This document shows, one piece after another, positions 27,505-36,988 of a stretch of DNA of 48,953 nucleotides (position 1 is its first letter; every line of letters begins with the position of its first letter). Origin of the DNA: Marinomonas gallaica (GTDB taxonomy: Bacteria; Pseudomonadota; Gammaproteobacteria; Pseudomonadales; Marinomonadaceae); contig NZ_LTAX01000024.1 in the NCBI RefSeq assembly GCF_001639745.1, forward strand, positions 1 through 48,953. Direction: 5' to 3'. The notes under the pieces are model-generated. The model saw only the letters and a list, made by a program, of their open reading frames with translations, had not been told where the DNA came from and did not search any database. The position numbers and the translations under genes were made by a program.

Positions 27505-29598
27505 TTGAAGTTTAGTATCCGCTTTAAACTTCTTACAATTGGCATAATATCGGTTGTCTGTTCAGCTTTGAGCGTGTTTATTGTTTCATTGCAAGAACAT
27601 AAATCGATTTATGCCGAATCTGTAAAGACCAATTTGCAGGCATTGACCATCAATACGGCTGATGATCTGCTGTTGCAGCTATCTGTTGATAGTGACCCTT
27701 TTCTATTACGCAGCACCTTGCTACGTTTTGAGCGATACGAACACCTGAAATACGCGATACTGTATAGTAAAAATTGGGATAAAGCAGAAGTCTATATACA
27801 ACCAAAATTGTTCTCTCAAGTAGCACAGAACCTTTTAGCTATTCCGGAGGTCGATCCTAAAAAGCTTCAACAAGGAGTTTCTATAGAGGGAAGTAATATT
27901 TATGCCCTACAGCCCATTGATGAAACAGGCAATATTGGTGGTTATTTATTAGTTGCGCATGAGTACTTGCAACCTTTAGACAATAGTCAAAAGGATCTTA
28001 TCAGACTGACTTCACCACTGCTCATTCTGATTCTCCTTATCACTACGGCAGCCATGCTACTCACTATACGACAGCAACTCGTTCCATTGATGAATTTATC
28101 CAAATTCACTCGCAACATTACTCGAACTAAAGAGTACGGTAACCGCTTTCAGGTGAGAGGTGATGATGAGATCTATACACTTGGGCAGGATATCAATTCT
28201 ATGCTTGAAGTGATTGACTCAGAAATCAAGTTGAATGCTGAGCAAACACAGCAGCTGACTGAGCAGCGTGAAGCACTCTATCACCTAGCAAACTACGACC
28301 AGTTAACAAACCTTCCGAATCGCCGTCATGTATTGTATTGGCTGACCAATATAATGGATCAAGCACGTAAAAACGATCAGTTGATTGGCGTTTTATATTT
28401 CGACGTCGATCACTTTAAAAGCGTGAACGACCGTATGGGTCATGATGTAGGTGACAAGCTACTGATTGAAGTTGGTAGAATTGTTGCTAGCTTTTTAAAG
28501 CACGAACAAGTTGTCGCACGCTTAGCGGGTGATGAGTTTTTGGTCGTCTTGCCCAAGCTACAGGACAAAATGGAGGCTGTAGCCATTGCACGAAAATTAA
28601 CATCCGGCTTTTCTGTGCCTATTTCTATTGATCGATGGAGCATACAGACGGGAATCAGTGTCGGAGTCGCAGACACCGAAGATTCAGGCTATCGGGTCGA
28701 CGATTTATTGAACTACGCTGACATTGCCATGTACCATTCAAAACACTTTGCTAAAGGCACGGTCACACGCTTTCACCCTCAAATGCTTGTAGAAAGCCAT
28801 CGCCATACTTTGATTGTAAACTCTATTGTTAACGCCGCTCGTAATAATGAGTTTCAACTCTATTATCAGCCTAAAATATCAGCTGCCGGCGAAGTCTGTG
28901 GCTTAGAAGCTTTAATACGCTGGGAAAATGATACGTTAGGCAGCCTTTCTCCATGTGAATTCATCCCTATCGCTGAAACCTCTGGCAAAATCTCAGAGAT
29001 CACTCGCTGGGTTATGGACAAAGTTCTAAAAGATTTACCGGAAATCATTCGCAGCAGTAATACTGACATAGTGGTGTCTTTCAACATTTCATCTGTCGAC
29101 ATGAGCAGTGACTGGTTTGAGCCCTATTTACTACAAATGATTGAGGACTATCCTGATTTCTTAAGGCACCTACAATTCGAAATCACAGAGTCTAACTACC
29201 TAAACGACTATAAAAGCGCTAATAAGTTTTTCAAACTCGTACAAGAGGCTGGTGGCAGCGTTGCCCTAGATGACTTTGGTACCGGGTTCTCATCGCTTAG
29301 TTATCTAGGACGGATTGATATCGACACCATTAAAGTTGATCGAGAGTTTATCGTTAACTTTTTGAATGACAGACGTGATCGAGCGGTACTGAAAGCCATC
29401 TTAGATCTAACCAATAGCCTAGGCTTAAACTCTTGTTGTGAAGGCATTGAAAATGTCGAGCAAGCCAAATATTTAATCGCTAATGGGTGTGGTCTGATGC
29501 AGGGTTTTTATTTTTCTACTGCGACACCCATTGAACAAATTTCCGATGCCATTGAATTGGCAAAACAGCGTTACAGAGAGCTCGAGTTGTTCTCTTAA
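27505..29598 (+). CDS. membrane GGDEF-EAL cyclic di-GMP enzyme
   Basis: This 697-residue protein has a membrane helix at about 7-29, a periplasmic domain to about 165, a second helix to about 187, a HAMP region to about 240, GGDEF at about 260-425 and EAL at about 440-690. The GGDEF signature is altered to AGDEF. The EAL domain keeps LEALIRW, EITESNYLND, LDDFGTGFSS and KVDREF. Phosphodiesterase activity is therefore likely, and cyclase activity is uncertain. The start is TTG at 27505, the only in-frame choice near an AAAGGG. It is the third gene of the porin operon, so its periplasmic domain may read the PstS-like partner. It ends two bases before a convergent gene. Confidence 0.85.
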   Translation: MKFSIRFKLLTIGIISVVCSALSVFIVSLQEHKSIYAESVKTNLQALTINTADDLLLQLSVDSDPFLLRSTLLRFERYEHLKYAILYSKNWDKAEVYIQPKLFSQVAQNLLAIPEVDPKKLQQGVSIEGSNIYALQPIDETGNIGGYLLVAHEYLQPLDNSQKDLIRLTSPLLILILLITTAAMLLTIRQQLVPLMNLSKFTRNITRTKEYGNRFQVRGDDEIYTLGQDINSMLEVIDSEIKLNAEQTQQLTEQREALYHLANYDQLTNLPNRRHVLYWLTNIMDQARKNDQLIGVLYFDVDHFKSVNDRMGHDVGDKLLIEVGRIVASFLKHEQVVARLAGDEFLVVLPKLQDKMEAVAIARKLTSGFSVPISIDRWSIQTGISVGVADTEDSGYRVDDLLNYADIAMYHSKHFAKGTVTRFHPQMLVESHRHTLIVNSIVNAARNNEFQLYYQPKISAAGEVCGLEALIRWENDTLGSLSPCEFIPIAETSGKISEITRWVMDKVLKDLPEIIRSSNTDIVVSFNISSVDMSSDWFEPYLLQMIEDYPDFLRHLQFEITESNYLNDYKSANKFFKLVQEAGGSVALDDFGTGFSSLSYLGRIDIDTIKVDREFIVNFLNDRRDRAVLKAILDLTNSLGLNSCCEGIENVEQAKYLIANGCGLMQGFYFSTATPIEQISDAIELAKQRYRELELFS

Positions 29599-29599
29599 T

Positions 29600-29983
29600 T
29601 CACAAAGAGTCTTGGATCTGTTGAGCCCAATGGTCAGGCGTAATGGCTGGGTCTAAAACCACATATTCAAAAGATAAGCGCTTAAGTTCTTCGCGTACAT
29701 TATCAGGAATAAGATCATTACCATCAAACTCGATGACAGTGGTTACCTGCCACCTTTCTATCAATGCAGACAAATCACTTGGATAACGCACTGTCACACC
29801 TAAAATATCCGTTCGATTGGACCATGGTTCATCGTCAATAAAGGCAACGACATTAGCTAAATGCGCTTGTTGCAAATAACTGGCAAGCCGGTAAGAAGGC
29901 GTATCAATCCCAACCACTATCGTATTTGGCTTAAGTCTAGACGACTTAAATAACTTAGCTCCTAAATAATGTAACCAAGACAT
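29600..29983 (-). CDS. conserved hypothetical, Rossmann-like protein in the B12 operon
   Basis: This is a 127-residue soluble protein. The start resembles a nucleotide-binding fold (NTIVVGIDTPSYRLASYL, then NVVAFIDDEPWSNRTDILGV), like the CoA-binding-type N-terminal domain of polysaccharide epimerases. No catalytic motif follows. It starts 16 bases after the btuD stop and is the fifth gene behind the cobalamin riboswitch, so B12 control is inferred. I do not know a function. A role in cobalamin handling would be a guess. Confidence 0.6.
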   Translation of the reverse strand: MSWLHYLGAKLFKSSRLKPNTIVVGIDTPSYRLASYLQQAHLANVVAFIDDEPWSNRTDILGVTVRYPSDLSALIERWQVTTVIEFDGNDLIPDNVREELKRLSFEYVVLDPAITPDHWAQQIQDSL

Positions 29984-29999
29984 TAACTCTCCCTATCGA

Positions 30000-30761
30000 T
30001 CAAATGGAAGGCATGAATACCAATCGCCCTTCAATCTCACCCCGCACAAGTTTTTGCTGATACAACGGCTCAAGATTCTCAAGTGTTAATAAGCTTTCAG
30101 CCGAACCTACTAAAGCAGGTCGATCAGGGTATTGCAATATCACATGGGAACACCAACGAGCTGCTAGGTTAACATCATGCAACGACATAACGACCAACTT
30201 AGTCTCGCGCGCTTTCTCCTGGAGTAACGACATGACGGCGACTTGATGATGCAGATCTAGATGGTTAGTTGGCTCATCGACCAACCAGATATTCGGGTTT
30301 TGGGTTAAAAGAGACGCCAACGCCACTCTCTGTCGCTCACCACCTGATAACTGTGTTACAGAGCGGCCTGCCAGCGAAGACAACTCCAGCCTATCTATCG
30401 AGTGTTGCGCAATTTTAATGTCTTGCTCGGTCTCCATCTCCCAAGGCGAAAGATGCGGGAAACGCCCTAACAATGCCGTCTCCATGACTGTTGCGGGAAA
30501 ACCATCCTGATGATCCTGAAACATGATGCCGACTTGCTGCGCTAAACTCATGCGATGAATAGAAGACAAATCCGCATCATTCAATCTAAGCCGACCTTTT
30601 CTTGGCATCTTTAACCCTGCCAATGTATGCAGTAATGTCGTTTTACCCACACCATTGGGGCCTAACACCCCCCACACTTGGCCAGTATTCATGGTAACCG
30701 TTAACGGTTCTGGTGATCGCTTTGGGATATCAATGACTAAAGCGTCTACTGACAACGTCAT
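30000..30761 (-). CDS. btuD: vitamin B12 ABC importer, ATP-binding protein
   Basis: This 253-residue ATPase powers cobalamin import across the inner membrane. Walker A is GPNGVGKTT, the signature is LSGGERQRV, Walker B is IWLVDEPTN, and the switch His is in VVMSLHDVNLA. It overlaps the permease gene by 4 bases (ATGA). The FecE/BtuD family also carries iron-siderophores, but the riboswitch and receptor upstream point to B12. Confidence 0.88.
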   Translation of the reverse strand: MTLSVDALVIDIPKRSPEPLTVTMNTGQVWGVLGPNGVGKTTLLHTLAGLKMPRKGRLRLNDADLSSIHRMSLAQQVGIMFQDHQDGFPATVMETALLGRFPHLSPWEMETEQDIKIAQHSIDRLELSSLAGRSVTQLSGGERQRVALASLLTQNPNIWLVDEPTNHLDLHHQVAVMSLLQEKARETKLVVMSLHDVNLAARWCSHVILQYPDRPALVGSAESLLTLENLEPLYQQKLVRGEIEGRLVFMPSI

Positions 30762-31738
30762 GCGACACGGCCCCTACGAAGTAAGTACAAAAACGTCGGA
30801 ACTCCTAACAAGGCCGTAATAACGCCTACGGGCAATTGTTCGGGCGCTATCACCGTCCGCGCAACCGTATCAGCTAACGTGACCAAACACCCCCCAGCCA
30901 AAGCACAAGCAGGCAAAATCAAGCGCTGATCGTTACCTAATATGAGTCTTAAAATATGAGGCACTACCAACCCAACAAAACCAATACTACCCGCCGTTGT
31001 CACGGCAACAGCGGTTAACAAGCTGGCAATGACAAATACAAAACGTTCCAAATATTTAACATTTAATCCCAATGCAGCGGCTTGCAAAGGACCGCACGCC
31101 AGAACATTTAGACTCCGACCAAGCGGAATCAATACCAAGCACACAGGTATGAGCGCTGCCCATGCTAACCAAGGCGATTGGGCATAGGACAAATCCCCCA
31201 TTAGCCAGAACAACATACCAGGGATCTTTTGCGGTGGTGCCAGAGCCAGCATTAACGTAATAAATGCGCCCCAACCCGATGCGATTACTACGCCGGTTAA
31301 CAATAATCGCATCGGACTTGGACGACCATCGCCTTGAGCTAACCCAAATACTAATATGGTAGACAAGGCCGCTCCAAAAAAAGCAGCCGACGACAATACT
31401 ATCCCAGTTACTCCTGCCAATATTGCCAGTAGTGCTGCAACAGACGCGCCGCCAGAGATCCCTAATACATAGGGATCTGCTAGAGGATTACGTAACAAAA
31501 TCTGCATCAAGGCGCCCGCTACAGCCAATAAGCCGCCTGTCGCAAAAGCCGCCATGATGCGAGGAACACGCAATTCCCAAACAAGTATTTGGTTTAATTG
31601 TGTCCCCTGCCCTTGAAATACATCTAATATCTGCCCCAAAGACAGCTGTACACTACCTTGTGTAATCGAAACGACCATGCAGAACACAGAAAGCAGTGAA
31701 AGCAGAATTAAAGGCGAAAATAGATCGCGACGGGGCAT
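30758..31738 (-). CDS. btuC: vitamin B12 ABC importer, permease
   Basis: This is a 326-residue FecCD-family permease with about ten membrane segments. Hallmarks are WELRVPRIMAAF near the N-terminus, NPLADPYVLGISGGAS and the coupling region VGLVVPHILRLILG. It follows btuF by 8 bases. It should dimerise, with two BtuD subunits bound on the cytoplasmic side. Confidence 0.9.
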   Translation of the reverse strand: MPRRDLFSPLILLSLLSVFCMVVSITQGSVQLSLGQILDVFQGQGTQLNQILVWELRVPRIMAAFATGGLLAVAGALMQILLRNPLADPYVLGISGGASVAALLAILAGVTGIVLSSAAFFGAALSTILVFGLAQGDGRPSPMRLLLTGVVIASGWGAFITLMLALAPPQKIPGMLFWLMGDLSYAQSPWLAWAALIPVCLVLIPLGRSLNVLACGPLQAAALGLNVKYLERFVFVIASLLTAVAVTTAGSIGFVGLVVPHILRLILGNDQRLILPACALAGGCLVTLADTVARTVIAPEQLPVGVITALLGVPTFLYLLRRGRVA

Positions 31739-31746
31739 GCTAATAA

Positions 31747-32661
31747 TTAATCCCTATGCTGTCGCGCAATTTCTAGCTTTTCACACATCACTCTTGCACC
31801 TTCTAAAAGTCTTGGCGTAGGGCGCTGTATTAAAGATGGCGGCACAAAAAACAAGTTATTCTGCTGCGTTGCTTTAAGCTCCGGAAACGCACGCCATTTG
31901 TCTAACCAATGCGCATTTCGTTCACCCATTCCACCAGCAATTATAGCTTCTGGATTCTTTATTAATATCGCCTCTTGATTCAAACGAGGAATCAAGCGTG
32001 GTGAGTCCGCAAACACGTTAACCCCACCACAAAGCTCGACAACTTTACTAATGTAATGAGCATGATTCATCGACATCAATGGTTCGTCCCAAACCTGATA
32101 AAACGTTGCTACAGGGTCAGCATCTTTATAGGTATGAGCTAAGTCATCAATCCCTTCCAGAAATTCCTGAGCTACTTTTCTTCCGGTTTCTTCAGTGCCA
32201 GCCAACACAGCCATATCTACGATATTATCCGCAATGTCATCAAAGTTATGCGGCTCGACGTAATAGACGGTCATACCAATACGCTCTAAGGTTGCAATCT
32301 GCTCACTTGGATTACCTGTTCGCCAAGCTAAAACAAGATCTGGCTTCAAACTGACTAAGCGCTCTAAATCCAACCTCGTATGACTGCCCACTGACGTGAC
32401 TTGCTTGGCCTCGGGCGGATAATCACTGTATGACACGACAGCAACGACTTGATCGCCCCCTCCAGCGGCATAAATCAACTCCGTTGCCCCAGGTGATAAT
32501 GCCGCGATGCGTTGAGCCGGTTGTTCAAGGCATACTTGACGAAACCTATCATCCTCAACACATCGAATATCACCACTTTGCGCCCAAAGTGATTGGCTAA
32601 TTAAAACGGCTAACGCAGTTAAGCATAATTGCAGAAAACATGTCTGCTTATCAGTAGCCAT
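31747..32661 (-). CDS. btuF: periplasmic cobalamin-binding protein
   Basis: This 304-residue protein passes vitamin B12 from the outer-membrane receptor to BtuCD. A signal peptide ends near SLWAQ. The mature protein has two helical-backbone lobes of the class III binding-protein fold, with AALSPGATELIYAAG and VSVGSHTRLDLERLVSLKPDLV as N-lobe hallmarks. The start ATG overlaps the btuB stop by one base. There is no lipobox cysteine. Confidence 0.87.
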   Translation of the reverse strand: MATDKQTCFLQLCLTALAVLISQSLWAQSGDIRCVEDDRFRQVCLEQPAQRIAALSPGATELIYAAGGGDQVVAVVSYSDYPPEAKQVTSVGSHTRLDLERLVSLKPDLVLAWRTGNPSEQIATLERIGMTVYYVEPHNFDDIADNIVDMAVLAGTEETGRKVAQEFLEGIDDLAHTYKDADPVATFYQVWDEPLMSMNHAHYISKVVELCGGVNVFADSPRLIPRLNQEAILIKNPEAIIAGGMGERNAHWLDKWRAFPELKATQQNNLFFVPPSLIQRPTPRLLEGARVMCEKLEIARQHRD

Positions 32662-34493
32662 TAAAATGCCGAATAATTAACGGTCAGGAATACACCTCGA
32701 CCTGGATTACTGTATCCTTCCGCTGTTTGATACGCTTTGTCCATAGCGTTTTTAACCGTTAATTTAGCATTCCAATCCTGCGCAAAGTCATAACTTGCAC
32801 GTAAGTTAAGTAAGCCATACCCAGGTAGTAGCGACTGATTTTCCGCATCATCATAACGTTCACCATAGCTTGCTACAGTGAAGCCTAAAGAAGCATTTTC
32901 AAACTGTCGATCAACATCAATGCGAGCACTTTTGTGCGCACGACGAACCAAGCGATTACCTTTATTGGCGCCTTCGCTTTGATTCTGAGTATCCAATATG
33001 GTCGCCGCCACAGCAAATGACCACTGCTCAATATCTGTACCTGCCGCGAGCTCAAGTCCACGAACACGGGCTTTATCGATATTACCCACCGTTGGATAAT
33101 CCCATGCTATTAGGTCGTCATAATCCGCTTGATAGACTGCCGCATCCCAGTAGCCATGAAGATAGTCCGCACGCATACCTACTTCAAACGTTTCAGAGGT
33201 TTCAGGGCGAATTTCATTGGCTAGTGTATAGCCCCAGTTCTCAGCGTTCATAGAGTTGAACGTTGGCGCGGTAAACGACGTTCGGCCACTCACACGAGCG
33301 GTATAGATATCATCTAACTGGTAGCCTAAAGCAATACCACCCGTCGTTTGCGTATCATATTCATCATAATGATCGGCTCGAATATTAAGCTGCACACTGG
33401 CTCGACCAAATTGTGAAAATGACTGTGCAAAAACACTGTTGCTGGTGCGCTCTTTCGAATATGAGCCGTCAAACTCATCTTTAATATGCTCGGCCCCCAC
33501 AACGAACTCATGGTTGTCTAACCACAGTGTATTATCCCAACGCACTCCTTGAGACTGACTGTTGTAATAAGTACCGGTTGGTGCTCCTTGGTCATTTAGC
33601 ACATCATAGTCATCACGCGATTCACGAATCTGAATTTCGGACTGCCAATCCTCTGTAATGTCGACACCACCAGTTAGTGCAATCACTTGGTTAACATAGT
33701 CATTGCTGCGCAAACTATTACTAGAAGTCGTGTAATCTGACTCGCCTTCAGCGCGCATAATAAAGGCTTTAGCATAGGCACCCGACTCAAAGTCATAGCC
33801 AAAACGCGCTAAAACATTATCGTTTGAGTAACCCATATCACCTGCTTGCTCTTTTACTTGCGCACCATCAGTATCAAATGAACCTACAGATAACAGATAG
33901 CTGGCATTACCTGACGAGCCAGAAACACTTGCATCCGCTTGTTTGGTATTAAAAGAACCGCCCCCCAGTGATACATTGGCCTTATTTTCTTGCCCCGCTT
34001 CAGGCAAGAACACTTGAACAACGCCACCAGCGGCACTTGAACCGTATAAAGATGATTTCGGTCCGCGAACAATTTCAATACGTTCGACTTGCGCCATTGG
34101 CAAGTACTGCCAAGACGAAGAGCCTAGAGAATGGGACTGAATCGGCACACCATCGATCAATAGCTTGGTACCCGTACTGTTTGATCCACGCGTGTAAATG
34201 CTGGTACTTTTGCCGTACCCGCCATTTGTAACAATGTCTATGCCAGGCTGGCCAGCAAGCAGCTCAGTAATTTCTTGAGGCTGTTGTTTCTCAATGGTTT
34301 CTTTGTCAATCACAGAAACCGACGTCAAAGACTCCGCTTCAGTCATTTCGGTAGTCGTCGCCGTCACCACAACGCGAAGCTGTTTTGCTTCACCATTGTC
34401 TGCGGCATAACTGGCCTGCGAAATAGCCGCCAAGATACTCAGTGCTGTTGCTGTTTTGGCAAACACTGGAAAAGAAAAATTTTGTTTAGTCAT
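32661..34493 (-). CDS. btuB: TonB-dependent vitamin B12 receptor
   Basis: This 610-residue outer-membrane receptor imports cobalamin with TonB energy. The signal peptide ends at SYA, followed by a TonB-box-like LRVVVTAT. The plug domain (ITELLAGQPGIDI, TRGSNSTGTKLLIDGVP, IEIVRGPKSSLYG) precedes a 22-stranded barrel that ends in VNYSAF with a terminal Phe. The size is close to E. coli BtuB. The cobalamin riboswitch upstream supports the substrate call. It is the first gene of a btuB-F-C-D operon. Confidence 0.92.
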   Translation of the reverse strand: MTKQNFSFPVFAKTATALSILAAISQASYAADNGEAKQLRVVVTATTTEMTEAESLTSVSVIDKETIEKQQPQEITELLAGQPGIDIVTNGGYGKSTSIYTRGSNSTGTKLLIDGVPIQSHSLGSSSWQYLPMAQVERIEIVRGPKSSLYGSSAAGGVVQVFLPEAGQENKANVSLGGGSFNTKQADASVSGSSGNASYLLSVGSFDTDGAQVKEQAGDMGYSNDNVLARFGYDFESGAYAKAFIMRAEGESDYTTSSNSLRSNDYVNQVIALTGGVDITEDWQSEIQIRESRDDYDVLNDQGAPTGTYYNSQSQGVRWDNTLWLDNHEFVVGAEHIKDEFDGSYSKERTSNSVFAQSFSQFGRASVQLNIRADHYDEYDTQTTGGIALGYQLDDIYTARVSGRTSFTAPTFNSMNAENWGYTLANEIRPETSETFEVGMRADYLHGYWDAAVYQADYDDLIAWDYPTVGNIDKARVRGLELAAGTDIEQWSFAVAATILDTQNQSEGANKGNRLVRRAHKSARIDVDRQFENASLGFTVASYGERYDDAENQSLLPGYGLLNLRASYDFAQDWNAKLTVKNAMDKAYQTAEGYSNPGRGVFLTVNYSAF

Positions 34494-34565
34494 AATGTCA
34501 TCTGCATAAACACTGCACTCGCCCGTACAGTCGTAAATAAATTGCTTGTATTACAAGCACCGCGC

Positions 34566-34740
34566 TATAGGCAGGTCTCCGGACTCATAAAGCGGCATCA
34601 CCAACTTTGTCGCCTTCCCATGAAAAAACCACAGTGGCGTAATAAGACAAAGGTTAACTTTAATTACCGTTGCGGGGGCAGTGTCAGAATCACGCTGACT
34701 TCCCTCTTCGTGCTGGCCTTTGTGCCAACAACCTCTAGCG
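34566..34740 (-). ncRNA. cobalamin (AdoCbl) riboswitch
   Basis: The minus strand upstream of btuB carries the conserved B12-box elements in order: GGGAAGTCAGCGTG, then CTGCCCCCGCAACGG, then GCCACTGTG, then GGGAAGGCG, and finally AGTCCGGAGACCTGCC near 34570-34586. When it binds cobalamin it should lower expression of the whole btuBFCD operon. About 73 bases lie between it and the btuB ATG, where the expression platform would sit. Exact outer edges are approximate. Confidence 0.92.
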
Positions 34741-34836
34741 GCGCGTACTCTAACATAAGCATGACATGGGTTGAATGACAGGAACTCAAGACAGGATTAA
34801 AAACCTCTATAAAAATAGAGCGAACTGCAAATCACG

Positions 34837-34864
34837 TTGACTTAAAATACAACGAACCTATTAT
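34837..34864 (+). promoter_or_regulatory. candidate sigma-70 promoter for the nuclease gene
   Basis: TTGACT at 34837-34842 and TATTAT at 34859-34864 are separated by 16 bases, and they lie about 65 bases before the GTG start at 34929. The elements match consensus at five or fewer positions each, and the call is by eye. Confidence 0.35.
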
Positions 34865-34928
34865 TGCTGCTTATAGATGGATCGAATAATCACACGGCTG
34901 TGACCAACCATATTAGGGAGTAATTGCC

Positions 34929-35351
34929 GTGATTCGTTACGCAGTCGTTGTAACCGGTTTATTAGCCAGTCTTTCTTCTGTTGCTAGTAGCAACATCCAG
35001 GTCGAGCGTATTAACTCCGTCTACGATGCGGATACCTTTCGGGTAGATATCAGTAACTGGCCTGATATTGTCGGCAAAAACATTCCCATCCGAGTCAATG
35101 GCGTTGACGCTGCGGAAATACGCGGTAAATGCCCGAGTGAAAAAGCCCAAGCAAAAGCCGCACGTGATTACACTAGAGCGTTCTTGGAAAGTGGTAGAAA
35201 TATTGAACTCAGGAATATCAAGCGAGGGAAATACTTCAGGTTATTGGCGGATGTCTATGTAGATGACCAATCATTGTCAGAAGCCTTGATTGTGTCAGGT
35301 CATGCACGCAGCTATCACGGCGGTACTCGTGAAGGCTGGTGCGACCTTTAA
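34929..35351 (+). CDS. secreted thermonuclease-like (SNase) protein
   Basis: This 140-residue protein has a signal peptide ending at SVAS and a staphylococcal-nuclease OB-fold. Conserved features are the Asp in VYDADTFRVD, the Asp/Glu pair in VNGVDAAEIRGKCP and the Glu/Arg stretch NIELRNIKRGKYFRLLADVYVD. The pattern of catalytic Arg and Glu is close to the family, so nuclease activity is possible. The start is GTG at 34929 with AGGGAG 8 bases upstream. It lies divergent to the btu operon and ends six bases before the convergent amphi-Trp gene. Confidence 0.8.
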   Translation: MIRYAVVVTGLLASLSSVASSNIQVERINSVYDADTFRVDISNWPDIVGKNIPIRVNGVDAAEIRGKCPSEKAQAKAARDYTRAFLESGRNIELRNIKRGKYFRLLADVYVDDQSLSEALIVSGHARSYHGGTREGWCDL

Positions 35352-35357
35352 TAGCAT

Positions 35358-35624
35358 TTACTTAATTTTAGGTGGCGTCTTAGACAAAGATTTAGGGCGC
35401 TTTTCCCATCGAACTTTCACTTCAAATTGCTGGCGGCCATCTTCTTCACTAGCAGTCACCTTTAAGTGCATAAGCCCTTTGGGCTGAAGTTCAAGCGTAC
35501 TCTCTTTCGCATCACTGAATTCCATTTTACCTTTCGATAAACCGTTAGACAGTGCTTCAAGCACCCCTTGAATATCATTCGCTTCCAGTAATGCTTCGTG
35601 TTTAAATTCTGTTTTTGACTTCAT
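35358..35624 (-). CDS. amphi-Trp domain protein, last gene of the GAK-type operon
   Basis: This 88-residue soluble protein opens with KTEFKHEALLEANDIQGVLE and has the second-half block FEVKVRWEK with the conserved Trp. That alternation of charged and hydrophobic residues is the amphi-Trp domain, a small family known mainly from its association with GAK-system genes. It has no catalytic motif and may be a carrier, scaffold or modified target for the kinases and phosphatases next to it. It starts 9 bases after the phosphatase stop, so it is cotranscribed. Confidence 0.75.
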   Translation of the reverse strand: MKSKTEFKHEALLEANDIQGVLEALSNGLSKGKMEFSDAKESTLELQPKGLMHLKVTASEEDGRQQFEVKVRWEKRPKSLSKTPPKIK

Positions 35625-35633
35625 GCTCTGCTA

Positions 35634-36956
35634 CTACGCGTAAATTTGCTTGAGTGATTTTTCAGGTAAATGTTTAATCGCTGGATAATCACAGCTGATG
35701 CCGACAATACCAATCTTTTTACCAATCAGAGTGGCACCGACGCCGGTTCCCTCTAAACCTTCAGCAATACGAGAATTAATATCCAATGTCACATCTGCCT
35801 CAACATGCACCAGCCCTTTTTTAATGGCAATACGCTGACCTTGGATACGGTTGATATGACCTTGAACGACAACTTTGATACCGGCTTTATGAACGGCTTT
35901 GACACCATGGTCCGTTAAAGGCAAATCCGCATCGCGGTATTTTGTTCGAAACGTATTGGCTAACGCACTGTAATAGAAGCCAAACAAATCACGGCGCTCA
36001 AGATTACGGTGGAAAGCTTTATTGGCATAACGCGTGCCATTTTTAAGCAACATACGCCCCATTACATCGTCTAAGCCTGCATGCAAAAATAAGAACGAAC
36101 CACGTTTCTCTACTAACTTCATCTTACGGAAGAACCAACTAAACTCCCCCTTACGACTTAAAAACAGTTTTTGACATTGCATGGAGGCCGCATAAACATG
36201 GCGTAGCGTTAACCCTGCCTCTAAACAATGCCGTTCAAACTTATCGACTTTGGTATGCATCTTACGCACTTCACGATCAATCCCCTCAGCCGTCAAAAAA
36301 CCCGCAGCATGAAATGGAAACTCATTAAACCAATCTTCGTCAGGGAACAGTTTCTTACGGCACGTTTCTTCATCTGGCACCTTCTTTTCCCATTTTGTAC
36401 CTTCTAAATACTGTTCAAACACCTCTTTGAACAACGGTACAATCTTCTTACCCATACGCACAAAGAAGTGCTGATTGCCCACGTCTTTTTTGCGAGTTAT
36501 GGCCAATAATCCCATACGTAAACGTAAGTCGTGATTACCCGCTAACAGCGTAACTTTCGCATTCATTCGATACAGTTGCTTCACGCTGCGCAACAAATCT
36601 AGATTACTCGGGCCCTTATCTAAACAGTCACCGCCTATAATAATTTCTGCAGACTTACCAAACTTAGTCAATTTAAGTTGACACAAACCTGGCTTTTTAC
36701 GATCGGCAACGCCGACTGCAATCAAAGAGTCTTCAAACGCTTGTGCGTCCGCATGAGGATCAGAAATAAAGACCACTGGGCGCGATGGCCAGCGAACTTT
36801 TTTACGCCAATACTTGTTCAATGGATGATGAGTATCTAACGCTTTATGGTTAAAAGAGGACGTTTCACGCGGCCAAAGCTCTACGTCTTTTGGCAAACGT
36901 GCACGAATTTCCTCGTGCTGAGGGAGGTCAGAAATGGTGGGCAAATGATTCTTCAT
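35634..36956 (-). CDS. calcineurin-type metallophosphatase in the GAK-type operon
   Basis: This 440-residue protein has the metallophosphoesterase core with two-metal ligands: DPHAD (66-70), GGDCLDKG (108-115), GNHDLRL (140-146) and a late GHINRIQGQ. Long insertions between GNHD and GHIN make it larger than the usual 250-300 residues. It could be a protein phosphatase or act on a small phosphorylated molecule. It is 32 bases downstream of the histidine phosphatase gene and is probably in the same transcript. Its target may be whatever the HprK-like kinase or the ATP-grasp enzyme modifies. That link is inferred. Confidence 0.8.
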   Translation of the reverse strand: MKNHLPTISDLPQHEEIRARLPKDVELWPRETSSFNHKALDTHHPLNKYWRKKVRWPSRPVVFISDPHADAQAFEDSLIAVGVADRKKPGLCQLKLTKFGKSAEIIIGGDCLDKGPSNLDLLRSVKQLYRMNAKVTLLAGNHDLRLRMGLLAITRKKDVGNQHFFVRMGKKIVPLFKEVFEQYLEGTKWEKKVPDEETCRKKLFPDEDWFNEFPFHAAGFLTAEGIDREVRKMHTKVDKFERHCLEAGLTLRHVYAASMQCQKLFLSRKGEFSWFFRKMKLVEKRGSFLFLHAGLDDVMGRMLLKNGTRYANKAFHRNLERRDLFGFYYSALANTFRTKYRDADLPLTDHGVKAVHKAGIKVVVQGHINRIQGQRIAIKKGLVHVEADVTLDINSRIAEGLEGTGVGATLIGKKIGIVGISCDYPAIKHLPEKSLKQIYA

Positions 36957-36988
36957 AACGAAGCTACAGGCCTTTTTTAGAGGTTTTA

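Noticed and set aside
34275..34778. 167-residue plus-strand open frame across the btuB start and riboswitch
   Set aside because: It is antisense to btuB and to the conserved riboswitch, has no domain, and is explained by the real features there.
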